DNA from: Varroa destructor
Lineage: Eukaryota; Arthropoda; Arachnida; Mesostigmata; Varroidae
Direction: 5' to 3'
NCBI RefSeq assembly: GCF_002443255.2
Contig: NW_019211456.1
Location: 28,331,341-28,395,340, forward strand
Length of the DNA: 64,000 nucleotides
The notes under the pieces are model-generated. The model saw nothing but the letters and a program-made list of their open reading frames with translations, ran no database searches and was not told where the DNA came from. This document shows, piece by piece, positions 1 through 11,919 of this stretch. Positions within the stretch are counted from its first letter, which is position 1. Each line of letters starts with the position of its first letter. The position numbers and the translations under genes are program-made.

Positions 1-467
1 GAGATGCACGGAGCCTTCGTGCGCTAATCCTTTTTGGCGGATAAAAACACAGATATCTGCATATAAACTTTGTCGTCTAAGCCATATATGCTCGCATTCT
101 GTTTTAGGCAGATGTCCGTTACTCTCGTTCTTCTTTGTACCTAATGTCGCGAGTAAGGTGCGAATCATCATAAATCAGGCTCGATTTTCGTACGTTATTT
201 TATTGCAGTCTACGCACGTAACCATAATGCTAACTATTCCTTATATAAATCATTCATAGTAAATGGGATTCTTTTCGTTGACAAAAAGGGTCTTAGTCTT
301 CACTCTTAACCGTATATCTAATGTACGATCCTTAGCTGAAACAATGGCCTTATGTTGCGGCACTGCAATTAGCTAGTGCACAGGTTTTTTTCCAGGTTAG
401 GCTAGGTTTATCCCTCAGATCCGAATACTATGACGCGCAAGTTAGAGAGTTAATACGTTAATGTGGA
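1..467. other. Non-coding AT-rich DNA
   Basis: No open frame with coding character was seen on either strand. The stretch may be the 3' flank or an intron of the minus-strand exon candidates that follow. Confidence 0.5.
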
Positions 468-510
468 TATATGAAACGGCAGCCGTGTAACAAGGCTGCC
501 GTTTCATATA
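468..510. repeat. Perfect 17-bp inverted repeat (hairpin)
   Basis: The left arm at 468-484 (TATATGAAACGGCAGCC) is the exact reverse complement of the right arm at 494-510. The 9-nt loop is GTGTAACAA. The arms include a GC-rich core (CGGCAGCC) unlike the AT-rich surroundings. No coding frame overlaps it. It could be a cruciform-forming remnant of a small inverted-repeat element or a transcribed hairpin. The stem is shorter than a typical animal pre-miRNA. Confidence 0.85.
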
Positions 511-1057
511 ATAGGAGATAGAAGGTAGCTTTCACAGAAGCGACCACAGTCACTTAGTAAATATATAATTCACTCCTGTTTTTCAAACTGCCTTTCGATT
601 TGTAAAGGCAATTTGGATTTGTTAAGATGGCTTTAAAACGATCCCCACAGAACTATGTGAATTTTCTTTAAAATTTGTATGTGAATTTATTTATGATTTA
701 TGTGAATTTAGAATGACTTTGGATTCATTAAGTTTTTGAAAAAGAAAAAAAACCTCCAACACAATTATTCACTGTAGCTGGGATAACGTAACCTAGCTAG
801 CTTCAAATTATCTATTACGATGCGCCTAAGCGACCTGTACATACACATGGTTTTTATGTATCTATCGGACGTCACTTTTCGGACGTCGGCATTGTTTGCA
901 AATGGCTATTTCAAGTCAAAGACCAAAACAATATTGCTTTGCTTCCATTAGGTCGGTTCGCTTAACTCATAGAGAAGAGAGGTTTGTCCTTCGACCCAGT
1001 TCGATGACCAGAATGATTGTGATGCGATGACGCAATCAATCAATCAGTAAATGTGAT

Positions 1058-1270
1058 CTATAACTTTTCGATCCGATGAAGCCAGTCGTGTGCCCGCCAG
1101 GCAGTCCCCTGTTCAAGTGCCCTTTCCGGCGGACTGTACATACGTGTGATATAAACCCAGTGGAATAATTGAGCTCGCCCATTTGTGATCTGGTCCAAAT
1201 TGTCATGAAGCAATGCGCATAGTGTGTACTCGTTGTCGAAACTGACCAAGGCTCCGGTGTGTGATCTCCT
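1058..1270 (-). CDS. Candidate terminal coding exon, unknown gene
   Basis: A 70-codon frame ending in TAG is preceded on the minus strand by a convincing acceptor. A pyrimidine-rich tract (TTTTTCTCTATCC, then a TA run) leads into TCTCAGCAG, so the exon starts at 1270 (or 1273) in phase 0. The peptide is well mixed and protein-like, with HTGALVSFDNEYTLCALL near its start and AWRAHDWLHRIEKL at its end. I do not recognise the family. A possible poly(A) signal (AATAAA on the minus strand, 686-691) lies about 370 nt downstream. It lies on the same strand as the small exon candidates at 2966-3054 and 4343-4400, but the phases do not join directly, so they are not merged here. Confidence 0.4.
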   Translation of the reverse strand, partial: RRSHTGALVSFDNEYTLCALLHDNLDQITNGRAQLFHWVYITRMYSPPERALEQGTAWRAHDWLHRIEKL

Positions 1271-1278
1271 CTGCTGAG

Positions 1279-1290
1279 ATATATATATAT
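1279..1290. repeat. Short (AT) microsatellite
   Basis: A run of alternating A and T lies inside the putative acceptor tract of the minus-strand exon ending at 1270. Confidence 0.7.
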
Positions 1291-1583
1291 AAATAGGATA
1301 GAGAAAAAGGTGCAAATAAAATAGAGTATAGCACGCGAACATGGACCCTAGGCAACTAGACGTAATAGCATGCTTTTACACATCTTTCGTGATTCTTACA
1401 AAATGGTTTCATTTAAAAATGTTCCGGGTTTCACGTCCGATTCTTCACTTATTCGCCTTCGTTGGTAATAGTCAAACACTTTATATACAGAAAAGCAATA
1501 TCACAAAATTAGAGTAAATACATGACCTTTTCGAGTACGCTGTCCCTATTAAGCATTACTTCGGACAGCTCACTCTTACTAAC

Positions 1584-1823
1584 ATGGAACAATGCGTGTC
1601 TACGTCCTGTTTTGTACCTGCACTGCCTCATGTGTCCCGATGGGGACATCGCGAGAATATAACGTTTTCATCCGAACACTTCACAACCGACCCAGGCAAT
1701 TTTTTCGAGTTGAAAATTGCCTCAGCTGAACCAGCATTTATTATTATTAGCGACAGCCCAATCCGCCGAGGTCTTTTTGAGACTCTCCCATCTCTTCATA
1801 ACAGATACACAGACTTCGTGTAA
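1584..1823 (+). CDS. Possible exon with weak resemblance to the farnesoic-acid O-methyltransferase-like domain
   Basis: This 79-codon frame starts at a real ATG, and the frame stays open upstream to about 1520. The middle (NFFELKIASAEPAFIIISDS) has the alternating hydrophobic pattern of beta strands seen in arthropod farnesoic-acid O-methyltransferase-like (DUF3421-linked) domains, where a Phe-x-Val-Lys-Ala strand is followed by a run of Ile/Leu. This is resemblance by eye only. A possible donor (CCGAG then GTCTTT) lies at about 1770. No second half of the domain was found. It may be chance, since the strongest neighbouring exon candidates are on the other strand. Confidence 0.2.
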   Translation: MEQCVSTSCFVPALPHVSRWGHRENITFSSEHFTTDPGNFFELKIASAEPAFIIISDSPIRRGLFETLPSLHNRYTDFV

Positions 1824-2056
1824 CGCTTCATTAGTGGTGCATTCAGCAACGCGTCGCTAAAAAAAATAATATGCCCAAAAAGATGTCAACCGACTATTGT
1901 ATTTCCAGATAAGACTAAAGATTGACGTGCCCACAAACGCAATTCTTTTTTTTTCATTTATTTCCGACCATTCCATTCATTCTTTGCGATAGCCCATTGG
2001 CAAGCCTCACATCGTGTGGTTTGTGGCTCCCATGCAGTTAAGGCAGAAGGCAGCTT

Positions 2057-2308
2057 TTGTTAGTCCCGCCATTTTCGTCGTCTGAGACGCGTGCATTGAA
2101 ACCGGACAAGCTTACGAAAAGGCAAAACAAAAGTAGGAGCGGCAAGGATAAGGTCCAATTGGGCAGCGACACAACACAAAAAGATCATTTGCGACAAAAG
2201 GACGATGGAAAGTTGCAGGGTTCGCTAGCAGTTAGCGAAAATGGCCTTCCACAATCTCAGGCCAACACCACAATCCGTATCAATGGTCGCGCCAAGGCTC
2301 TCAGCTAG
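2057..2308 (+). CDS. Candidate terminal exon encoding a Lys/Gln/Ser-rich tail
   Basis: The open frame runs to TAG at 2306-2308. Its peptide is hydrophilic and charged (for example KPDKLTKRQNKSRSGKDK), as in the disordered cytoplasmic tail of many eukaryotic proteins. A long pyrimidine tract at about 1940-1992 and possible acceptors (GCGATAG at about 1992, TTTTGTTAG near 2063) precede it. No Met start fits, so it would be an internal-to-last exon. The opposite strand is closed by stops here. No close poly(A) signal was seen. The product is unknown. The unresolved acceptor leaves the 5' border uncertain. Confidence 0.3.
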   Translation: MLVPPFSSSETRALKPDKLTKRQNKSRSGKDKVQLGSDTTQKDHLRQKDDGKLQGSLAVSENGLPQSQANTTIRINGRAKALS

Positions 2309-2882
2309 CCGAAGTCTGGGGCTTCTCTCTCGATCTGGCACTTACAACAGCGGGGACGCTAAGGTCGTCCAGCCGGGTCGAGTAAAGCCGCGGTGGGCTG
2401 ACAGCAACTAAGTAAAACTTGACTCCTTTTGGGCAAGGGGTGTGTTAGAGTGGGTTTGTCACAGTTTCTCATTTAGAAGGGACTAAATAGACTCAAGATT
2501 CAAGCTCGGACGATGAAAACTCTAGCGTCTGATACTTGTAGGTTGATGACAGCACCGTTTCGTTTTTGGGTAACTCTCGCAATGATGGAAATCGAAAAAT
2601 ATGCGTGCCTACGCTTTGTGCTATCAAGCTTTGTTTGCGCAGCCTGTATAATTTTTGTTTTTAGAGCAATGCATGAATGAACACGGTACAGTTCAGTGTA
2701 GGTAACAGCATACTTCAAAACCTCATCACCATATCAGTTTTCGAAGTACTAATTATATAGAGGTATGTATTTGAACTTTATTAGCTAATCATAGCGGTCA
2801 GCACAAAGTTGTAAGTGGGCTGAAATGCATACATGTATGACGTATCAAGTGGAGAACGACCATCTTGTTAAACGTGAAGTTG

Positions 2883-2888
2883 TTTATT
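2883..2888 (-). promoter_or_regulatory. Putative poly(A) signal
   Basis: AATAAA on the minus strand lies about 80 nt downstream of the TAG that ends the 2966-3054 candidate exon. Confidence 0.4.
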
Positions 2889-2965
2889 ATTCTAATCTTC
2901 ACACTATGCGGATCAATATATTGATGCAATTTTGTGACAGGGGCTCGTTAGTGAAACTGGCCGCT

Positions 2966-3054
2966 CTACTGCAATAAGGATTCGACCTGCATTGATCTAG
3001 CAGAATCCTGCATGGTATCCAAGGATACTGAGCGTGAATGAACACTCCGCTTAC
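2966..3054 (-). CDS. Candidate short terminal exon
   Basis: On the minus strand a textbook acceptor (AAAGCTCTTTTCCTTGCAG) is followed by a frame of 28 codons ending in TAG. The peptide is Ser-rich and polar (for example SVSLDTMQDSARSMQVESLL). A poly(A) signal follows at 2888-2883. The frame enters with two bases of a split codon. The same GCAG/GTAAGC junction could instead be read as a donor ending a tiny exon, so the model is ambiguous. Product unknown. Confidence 0.35.
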
Positions 3055-4342
3055 CTGCAAGGAAAAGAGCTTTAAAGGTTATATCACTAAATAATTGTTT
3101 ATTCTAGGGAGATACGAACAAAAAGAAACGTTCTCTTTTCACCAGATATCTGGAGACTAACAAAATATTGAATAAAATGCTTCCTATTTGCTTATCCACA
3201 GTGTATATCGCTGATTTGTAAGCCTATAGTGCTGTGGGAGTTGGATCTAATCGAAATTATATTTCCATGGCTACATGTATATATCTATTTGTAAGTGTGC
3301 GTATGTTTGGCTTTATCGCATAGAGACACGGTACAACATATGTACATATACACTAATGTTAAGTTTCCGCCATATCACCATAAAAACACATCAGAATATG
3401 GCACACAAGGTTTGTATGATTGTACCATGCTAGAAAGCTTCGTTGGACGATGACATGCTTTATTAGGCCGAATTTTGGCAGTTTCATAGTACCGAGTGTA
3501 CTTCATGTTTCGTAGTTCCTCTTCCTTTCACCCCCTCCTTACTTGTACCTTATACCATAGACAAATGTATTCTAAGCATTTGCATCACGACCACCTGGTC
3601 CCCCTTTGTTCAATGGAGGACCGTATCATCTACATAGTCGCAATCTACCCTTTCACCTCAAAGCTTAGTATTTGCAAAACTATTTCAAATGTGGAATACT
3701 TGAGACGCTGTAAAGAATATTTTATTACATTGGCCTACATCTATTTGCCACGCATTAACACCTTGTTACACCCGAAAAAGATGGCTTAAACGATAGCGTG
3801 TCCTCTACACAGTATCAGCCTGATGCTGGCGCGAGTTTAATTCACGCTGAGGATCAGGAAGACGTCTCACTGACGCAACATTAGTAAGAGATAAAATGAA
3901 TTACGGCGTATAGTATAGTAGTACTTCATAAAGGGGTTAACATGTGCTTGCTCGTCGCGAATTTTATCAAGGGATTGATGGGAGCTAAATACGTAGTGGG
4001 CCCCCTTCGTACTGTTTAATTCCAGAACGATTCAACAGAAGCTGATAGTCAGCCGGGAATTGAAAAAGATTTTTAACATCTTTTTGTTCTATTGGTGCAC
4101 TTGTCCATCCAAGTTGACTGATGCAAAACACAAGTACTTCCAGCGATTGTACCTTTCAACGGATCGCGTCATCTAGGCGAGCCTAGCAACAAAAAGCGGC
4201 TTATTTTATTGAACTTTTTCTTTATTATCCAGAGATGATAGAAGTTTAGTAACTAGACAAACGCACCACACCAATGAGTGGTGTGCATTCGGGCCATGCT
4301 TCTTTGAGGCAGACCCTTGGCAACGTGAATCAACATATTTAC

Positions 4343-4400
4343 ATAATAGGGTCATCGTATCCGATGCTTGAAGCTTCATTTTGCCTTTCATCCAAGTACA
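4343..4400 (-). CDS. Candidate 58-nt internal exon, proline-dehydrogenase-like segment
   Basis: The minus strand shows an acceptor (CATTGCCCTTTCAG) and a donor (AT then GTAAAT) bounding 58 nt. The middle frame reads YLDERQNEASSIGYDDPI. By family knowledge, mitochondrial proline dehydrogenases carry a Gly-Ala-Tyr, then Glu-Arg, then Ala, then Gly-Tyr-x-Asp-Pro segment in the FAD-dependent catalytic barrel. About half of these 18 residues agree with that segment without gaps. Proline dehydrogenase oxidises proline to pyrroline-5-carboxylate at the inner mitochondrial membrane. No other exon of that enzyme was found in the window, so the assignment rests on one short match and chance cannot be excluded. 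Confidence 0.3.
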
Positions 4401-7400
4401 CTGAAAGGGCAATGATAGCCAAGTTAGTGGTGCCATTCGTTCGTAAATAAGTTTCTATTTGAGTGAGTTAAGTGACGCAGATCACGCATAACACTCATAG
4501 CTATACGAATAGCAATTTTTCATTGGTTCATTGCCGTCCGGCGATTGCAGCAGTAACAGTGACGGCAGCCAGAATGAGTGTTCGGTGAACATAACTCCCT
4601 TCTCAATCGGCTAATATAATCAGGGAACACGACTTTATGGCAGATGGTATAATTCGTTAGTTTTAGCAGTTCTAACTTCTCTACCTCTCCCCGTCCCCCT
4701 TCCTGTGCTTTAAGGCTTTTTTTTTTTGGTAAGGAATAATTTCGAATTTATGGTTCTACAACTTACTGACATGCAAATCTGCGCAGGTCGGGCCGCGAGT
4801 TACCTTCTGTGTCGATTCCGCTATGACAAAACATTCAGTTCGAGAATTTTAAGTTGCATAACTATGACATACATATGTCATATGACGCAGAAGTTATACA
4901 GATGAACATCATACGGCTTACAACACCATAAATTTCTCAGAGATTTAGCTTCACATACCCGTACCTACACTATTTTGCAATATTGGGTTGCCATTATGAT
5001 AATACTCGCGGTACGTCTCTTCGTACGTAGGAAATTTAACTTTGATAGGGTACCACTACGCTGATGAATACCATCGTATATGCGTACACACGTTACGTGT
5101 ATATATATCTGAACGCCTTTAAGATCGCTTATTAGTTGACCGCCTTCTATCACCTGACGGTCTGAAAATAATCAACGACTGTGGCTGATGTTTCTCCTGA
5201 AGAACGCGCTGCTCTGAACTGTCGCCCGAATAAACTGAGTGATCACTGCCCAGTCAATGGATATCGTCAACACATGACACAATAAGCAGTTTGCTGAACT
5301 ATATTTGCCACCGCTTAGTATTGTCGCCTATGTTAGACAGTCTTCAGCTCTGGGCCGTAGGACCTCTGAGGAATTTAGCGCGAAAGGTGTCCATCTCCGT
5401 CCCGCCCATCAGTCGGGGCTAAGATGCCCGATACTGCCACCGCTATCAGCTCCTTAGCAGGATTCCATTCGTTCTTAAACTTTCGACACTACCGCCCTCG
5501 TGTAGCATAAATGTAAACTGTCTGTTGTCAAGGGACCAAGCTTTACGTTACCAAAAGGTTGTTACCAATTTGCTTGTATTAGAACTGAGAGAGGGCTCGA
5601 TCGAAGGAACGATCCTGATCCGTCGACTCTCTTGTTATATCTCTTATCACTTATGTATATCACTATCTTATCGCTTATGTTTGAACGTACGAATATGAAG
5701 TAAATTCATTATATACAGGTACAGAATATCGGCAGGACTGTTAGCTTATTCAATATACGATGTAGTATAATCGCAATTATTTTGCCAATTTGAACGAAAA
5801 CAAATAGTTCTCTGAAAGCGTTTAGACTCAATAATTAATAAATTAGATGACAGTTTGAAAGTAAAAGCACATTGAAATAAGCATGACCTGATGCCCTTCT
5901 ATGATAATTTTTGATTTTTTTATTACTTAATTTCTTTAATTAATTTAATTAAATCTCTTACGTTGTGGACGAAACAAGACAAAATTCGAACACCTTTCCC
6001 AATTTCTCAGGCACATTTTGACAGTACGACAATTGACCGGCGTCTTTCACGTTATTATTTCATTCATCCTGACTACGTCTATATTGAGACGCTGGATATG
6101 TAAACTATACTGTGAGAAATGTTATGTCGTTACGATACTGACTGCTTTATTTGAATCACAGACATAGAATTTTCTGTGAAATCAGGCAGCTTAACAAATC
6201 TATTTGCAGGATCCTTACGTTTATCATATAATGATACGTATGTTCCATGCAATTAATTTGCGTCAAAATCAAGCCTTGTCTACCTCTACAAAGTTTGAAA
6301 CTATCTACCCCTAGCTTGAACTAGAATCACTCTCGGGTACTATGATGCTGAGCAGTTTACAAGTTCGGCATACTTTTACTAAGTTAACGATATTGCTTTG
6401 CAAACAAAAAGGATTCAAGTACGATGGTGTGTTAAAAGTATTTTACACGCCAATGAAAATGATCGTTGAATGTCGGTGCAAAAGCTACATGTAGGGGAAT
6501 ATAGGGTACCCAGAAAGTTATGTCATCTCTTTGTTTCCATGAAGCTGCGTAACTTATTTTCTCTAAACAAAGTTCACCATCAAAGAGAACGATTAAACTA
6601 CCAGATAATTTCACCAGCCTCGCGAGAGGTTGGGGAGACTTCACAAGGAATCGTTTATGTGATTTATTTTTATTCAGCGTTTCGTATGTTAATAATAACT
6701 TCTCCTCTATATATGCGAATATACTGCGATTAAAAATAAATCATAAGACAGTATCCTTTAAAATAGTCAAACTTTGTTAACTATTGAGAAAATTGCATAA
6801 CTTTCTCAAATCTCTTTATTTATTTATCTGTCATTATCGCAATAATGCTACTCCAGAATGATGAGGTAATGATGTCTGCACATAATCTTCATCAAGAGAC
6901 GTAATCAACACTGTTTTCATGCGTATTTAGACATCAGGCTCCCTATCCGTAAAAATAGGTAATGTAGCCATCGCAAGAGATCGTTTGTCAACTCAAGATC
7001 CTTTCACATCCAATACATTACTATACCTGGAGTATGACGACTAGTTAAATCCTGAACACGTCCTGATCAGGATTATAGGATAGAGTGAGCTTTGTACCAT
7101 ACAAACTCTTATATCTCATATTAACAGAAATTTAATATTACTTGTTTGTTTCACTTAGTGCATATAAAAGTACGGTAACAATCAACTTTCAGGCCTGTTT
7201 TATTATTTTGAACTCTATGCGCAGTGAAAGCTAACTTGTGAGGTAATATTCAGACTTACCTGCATGCGTCATATAAATAGATCATGTCCATAATTTATTT
7301 ACGCACCCATGGAGTAGACACTGTCATGTTTAAAAGATTTCATGTTATTAGATTATTTTATAACACGAGTACTTCAAGTTGCGTCCTTTCAAATCGGCCG

Positions 7401-7407
7401 AGTTAAC
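4401..7407. other. Non-coding, probably intronic DNA
   Basis: The DNA is AT-rich with only short open frames. It contains an imperfect tandem pattern of TATC-CTTATC-CTTATG units at about 5637-5680 and a TTAATTAATTTAATTAA tract at about 5937. No exon could be supported. Confidence 0.45.
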
Positions 7408-7491
7408 CTGAGTTCCTCCGGCTTGAGAAGCATGTCGTCGGAGATCTTCTGCTTGCTTTCAGTAGGCGCTCGTACACCGTAATGTACGTAG
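7408..7491 (-). CDS. Weak internal exon candidate
   Basis: The minus-strand frame between a possible acceptor (TGGCGTATGGAG) and a possible donor (CTCAG then GTTAAC) reads as 27 codons rich in charged residues (for example TESKQKISDDMLLKPEEL). The other frames are also partly open here and the acceptor lacks a strong pyrimidine tract. It is listed because composition rises above the flanks. Function unknown. Confidence 0.2.
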
Positions 7492-8317
7492 CTCCATACG
7501 CCAAAAGAGTGCGCAATTTTCGGTAATCATTTTGATTAAAAAAAACTAAGGAAGTTCTGTTGGGAAGTTCAACCGTTTCAATAAACACTGTGCAGAGCAT
7601 AGTACCAATGTTCAATTCACTGTAGAAGTGTGCTACCTAAAATGGAACGCCGGGCAAATAGTTTTTCAGAAAAAACCAAGATCAGAAGAACGCAGGCGAG
7701 CGCGGACAAGACTGTCCCCTTTTAAGGTACACGGAAACAAAAAAAGAGGCTTCGGTAGGCTTCTATGAAGAAAAAAGAAGGAGCTCAGATCTGATAAAAT
7801 GGTTGATAAAAAAGGGCATTCAACGGTGACGCAACGAGTCTGCTTAATATTGGGCTCCGTATTCTGTAATCTATAACAGATTCGCCGTTTCTGATCGGCT
7901 CTTGGTCTAAGCTGTGCACTTCAGGATATTGTCATGATGAGCTATCTTAAAAGTTGAATCGTGCCTGCGGGTCGTGTCGCTCGCTAAATATTAGAAACTA
8001 TTTTGCACTCCACTAAACCCGATAGAGCAAAAGGTTAATCAGCAATTACATACCACCTAAACTGGCATTCTAAACTCAACACAGAACCAAGTCAGAATAA
8101 ACTCATACATTCATGAGTCGTCTCAGCTAATTTCCGAAAAGTAGCCTGTATCGGTAAATAAAAGTACGTTAAACTGTTTTATTCTTTTAAGTTCACACTG
8201 ATCTGCTCAAAGTTCGTGTTATGAATATGCCCTGCTGAATCCTTGGAGTACTGGTAGTGTCCTTATTTTATTGTCGATAATCAAATTTGTCGCAAAACAG
8301 CAACAACGATACATTGT

Positions 8318-8380
8318 GTTATTTGACTAGGTAGAGCTTCAGACTTACAACCATGAGGTGTCGGGTCTGATGCTCAACAC
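8318..8380 (+). repeat. tRNA-like sequence (decayed tRNA or SINE head)
   Basis: The sequence resembles a tRNA gene. There is an A-box-like TGACTAGGTAGAGC at 8324-8337, an anticodon-arm-like CAGACTTACAACCATGAG, and a decayed B-box-like GGGTCTGATGCTC near 8363. An anticodon loop CTTACAA would place TAC (Val) at the anticodon. The acceptor stem does not pair well, so it is more likely a pseudogene or the tRNA-derived head of a SINE than a functional tRNA. No poly(A) tail follows. Confidence 0.35.
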
Positions 8381-8710
8381 TGAAATAATCACCGAATGCA
8401 ATCCTTTACTGAATAACCCTTCCTAATTTCTAGCTACCATACCCAGTGCGCGTATATCGTTGCATTTTTATTGGTATTATGTTTCAAATTGGTTTCTTTG
8501 TGTTGCAAACGCTATTAGTCATTGCGGCAATATCAGCGCTCAACGATTTAAGTTCAGACACAAATTGTCTCATCGTACATATAAGAATTCATCGAACTTA
8601 GGTGTCCATGTGATGGCGTGATCAACGAAATCTCTGTTATGACTACCAATAGGTCACTTTGCAGAAAGGTTAGCCCCGTCGCGGAATATTAAAAACCAAT
8701 AAACAGTTTT

Positions 8711-8726
8711 ATATATATATATATAT
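8711..8726. repeat. (AT) microsatellite
   Basis: Eight AT units in non-coding DNA. Confidence 0.85.
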
Positions 8727-11700
8727 CACGACCTACATTTACGATCTCTAAACATACGACACAGAGTATGAAACTCAAGTAGTCCATGCGTCTACATGAA
8801 GCTTGTTTTTTTATGGTAGCATCTTTGGTCAGACCAGAGCCGTTCAATGCAATTTCAAGCTGATCTGAAAATCAGCATATTCTCGTCCATGTTTACGTCC
8901 CTTGCCCGCTATCAGCTATGGGCAGATTTTATGCTCCATAAGATATTCTGTTTTCGAATCAACTTCATAGCAAGAGACGACCGTTGGTTATGACAGAGCT
9001 CTTCGAACTTCTATGTCTTGAATACACTTCAATTATTCGAGGACTCCGGCTGCCTCGATCCCTCAGCTTGCGACTGTACTAAAGCGTAGAAATCTCAACC
9101 CAGTGCCTTCGCATCATTTGCTTGCAGAATAACGCATAGACTAATAATGTATATGGGATTTCGATATATTTTAGGAAGGCTAGTTTCAAGCTTTGCCGAT
9201 TAATCTAAACGGTTGGTTATCTGGATACGCTAACAAGATGGAGTGCGTGTTGATGTTAAATCTATTCGTCCGTCTGGTGGTTGGGAAAGCCTGAGACATA
9301 AATCCAGCGAAGCGGAACGCTTGCAACCAGTCGAGCTTTTTTTCTTACCTAAAACTTGGTCAAAGGGAACTTCCTGGAAGCTTCATGCGATATCACAATA
9401 CGAGCCATAATCCTGTATTAAGAAAAGCCAAGTATTAAAATAAACCAAGAAAAAAGGTAGTTTTATTATCCAGAGGAGCCTCTCGTTCGTGAACGTCGAA
9501 GCACTGATATGCTCTGTGTCTCGTGTAAACGTAATGCATGTGCTCACACAGAGTGCATATTTAGGAAAATGCTCACATACCGCGTCACTCGATTTTCAAA
9601 TATATATTCCCTTAGGGCACCCTGTCTTCTAACACATGTACTCCTGTTAAAGCTGTCCTACTGTTTGGCAACGGGGCCTGTCTTCTAGCCACGCACGTCT
9701 GTTTAAGATCTACCGAGTCCAAGTATATGTATGAAATGTCTGTGGTATATAACCGGCTTATCCCACAACAAGTCGACCTCGGCCTTAAACCTTTCAAACG
9801 CGTACGTGCATAGCATTGCTCGATCGCATGCACAATTCATTCATCCGACTTCTTTAGTCGATCGTCAAAAGGGAACAGCTAAAGCTAATAGTAACTAACC
9901 AGCTAGGTAAGTTCTTCTTCGTTTGGAAACCACGAGGTAACTATCACTCAGCACTGTTCTAGATCTATCCGATTATCTTGTAACTGAATAACCCGGTCGT
10001 CTCGTTTTGATCGTTCAACAAATAATTAAACGTATTATTGTGTTACCATCCTTACATTTAGGTACAACAAGCTGACGATACTTGCTGGTGTGGCATTATA
10101 TATAGCATAGTTCAAGCTGGGTCAGTCGCCTTACCTTGCTGATGTTACCGCTGACCAGAGCAGATCTCACGAAAATTGATCACATCCGAGAACTTCTCTT
10201 ATACACGTATCTACGGAAAAACTACACCGTGCGCCGGATCCCATTGAGTATATTGCATACAGAGCCATAGCCATTCTTACAAAAACACAATATGCCCAAC
10301 GTATTACCTGTTGACGGAATTGTTTGTATAGTCGAATCCCAAATCGCCCATGCCATTCCTTTGTACTGCATTCGTCGTGCCGCATTAAAATGCCTTGCCG
10401 CCTTTGACGATGACGCCTCTGGAGCACTGCACTACTACAACTGACTCAAGTGGTGTATTAATATAAGACGAAAAAAGGTATTCTTCGGAAGGCTTGGTCT
10501 GTCATTGAGCCTGGAAATTTCCTTAACGTAATCATGTATTGACTGACTATTAGCTGTTTCTCCAATAGACCTAACTAATGCTGATCGCTACGAAGAAGGA
10601 TACGTTACACTGTGATAACAGCTTCCTTGTTATAGGCTACAGATAAAGTAATTTTGGAATGACGAGACGCCTGAATTGATTCCACATTACGATCAGCTCT
10701 CTCCAGGGCCGTATAGTGTATGTGTTAATTGACAGGAACGCTTACCTTCTCCTCTATTATAAGAGGCAAAAGGTGTAATTTCTTGTTGTACAAAAAGTAT
10801 TGCTACCCCAATAACAGGAGAGGCCCGCCGCGTAAGTAGTAAGGTTCCTGTTAAAGGATAGCAAACCACGGCGTTTGCGCGGGGCCGGCTGTTAATAGCT
10901 GCAACAAGCATTACCTGTAAATCCGTAACTGCAGTCAAACTACCTGGAGATCAATGTAAGAAGATTATGTGCAGCATCACTGAAATATCATAGAGTAGTT
11001 GAAAAATAATTAATGTACACAAAATTAAACTACAATTAAGTATAGTTCGATAGCAGTCGCGTAAGGGCGTATAATTATACGGAATACGAATCGACTGTGA
11101 GCAATATATTTAACATTAAATATGTGATAATGAAAAATTAGCAAGAATTGTTCGTTTAGGTTATTTCTCGACACGATGTCTTTTTTAATTACACTGTTTT
11201 TTACCCATCGAACGGATATTGTGGTTAGTTCTTGCACGCAGAACTATATAAGACACTTATATAATCTGTATAGTCTTATACAGTGCGACGCGCAGTAATA
11301 TATAACGAACAGGACGTTTACTACGCTTAATCAGCTCCAGTCAAAAAAATCATATACGTTTAGCTGTAGCGCTCACTAAGTAGTTTTGTTTTGCTGGTCT
11401 AACATTTATGAAGTTGTTTGACCTTCTTTTTCTATCTTGTCTAGTGGAACAATTCAAGATTGTTTCCCAGACAAGTATAATTTTCCATATTAGGCAATTT
11501 GTATTAATAACTATAGACAAGTTAAGCTGTTTAGAGCACAATCTTACACTAGGGAAAATTATATATATCAACGCAAACGTAACTAAAAGCCCACGTTGCC
11601 AGACATATCAATAGCTTCAATACGAACACCGTTTCGAATCTTATGCACCCTAATGAAGCAAAATATTAGACGCCAAGACTGGTTGATTGTCCTCAATTGA

Positions 11701-11919
11701 GATTTATATTTTTATGAATACAAATATGCCTGCGTACAAACGCTGTCTATCCAATCAGTATTATGTACAGCCGGTATCTTCTACAAAAAAAAAAACACTG
11801 AATATAGTGCCATTTTCGTGATAGAATAATAATCATGACGCATTTCTAATCAGCGACAGCACGCTTCAGCGACATAGTGCTAAATGATACCTATACAAAC
11901 GGTATTCGTTTAACTATAG
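8727..11919. other. Non-coding DNA with short open frames only
   Basis: A plus-strand frame at about 10285-10443 (ending CLAAFDDDASGALHYYN then TGA) reads somewhat protein-like but has no clear splice borders. At about 11270 there is a 7-bp hairpin (CTGTATA/TATACAG). Nothing else could be supported. Confidence 0.4.
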
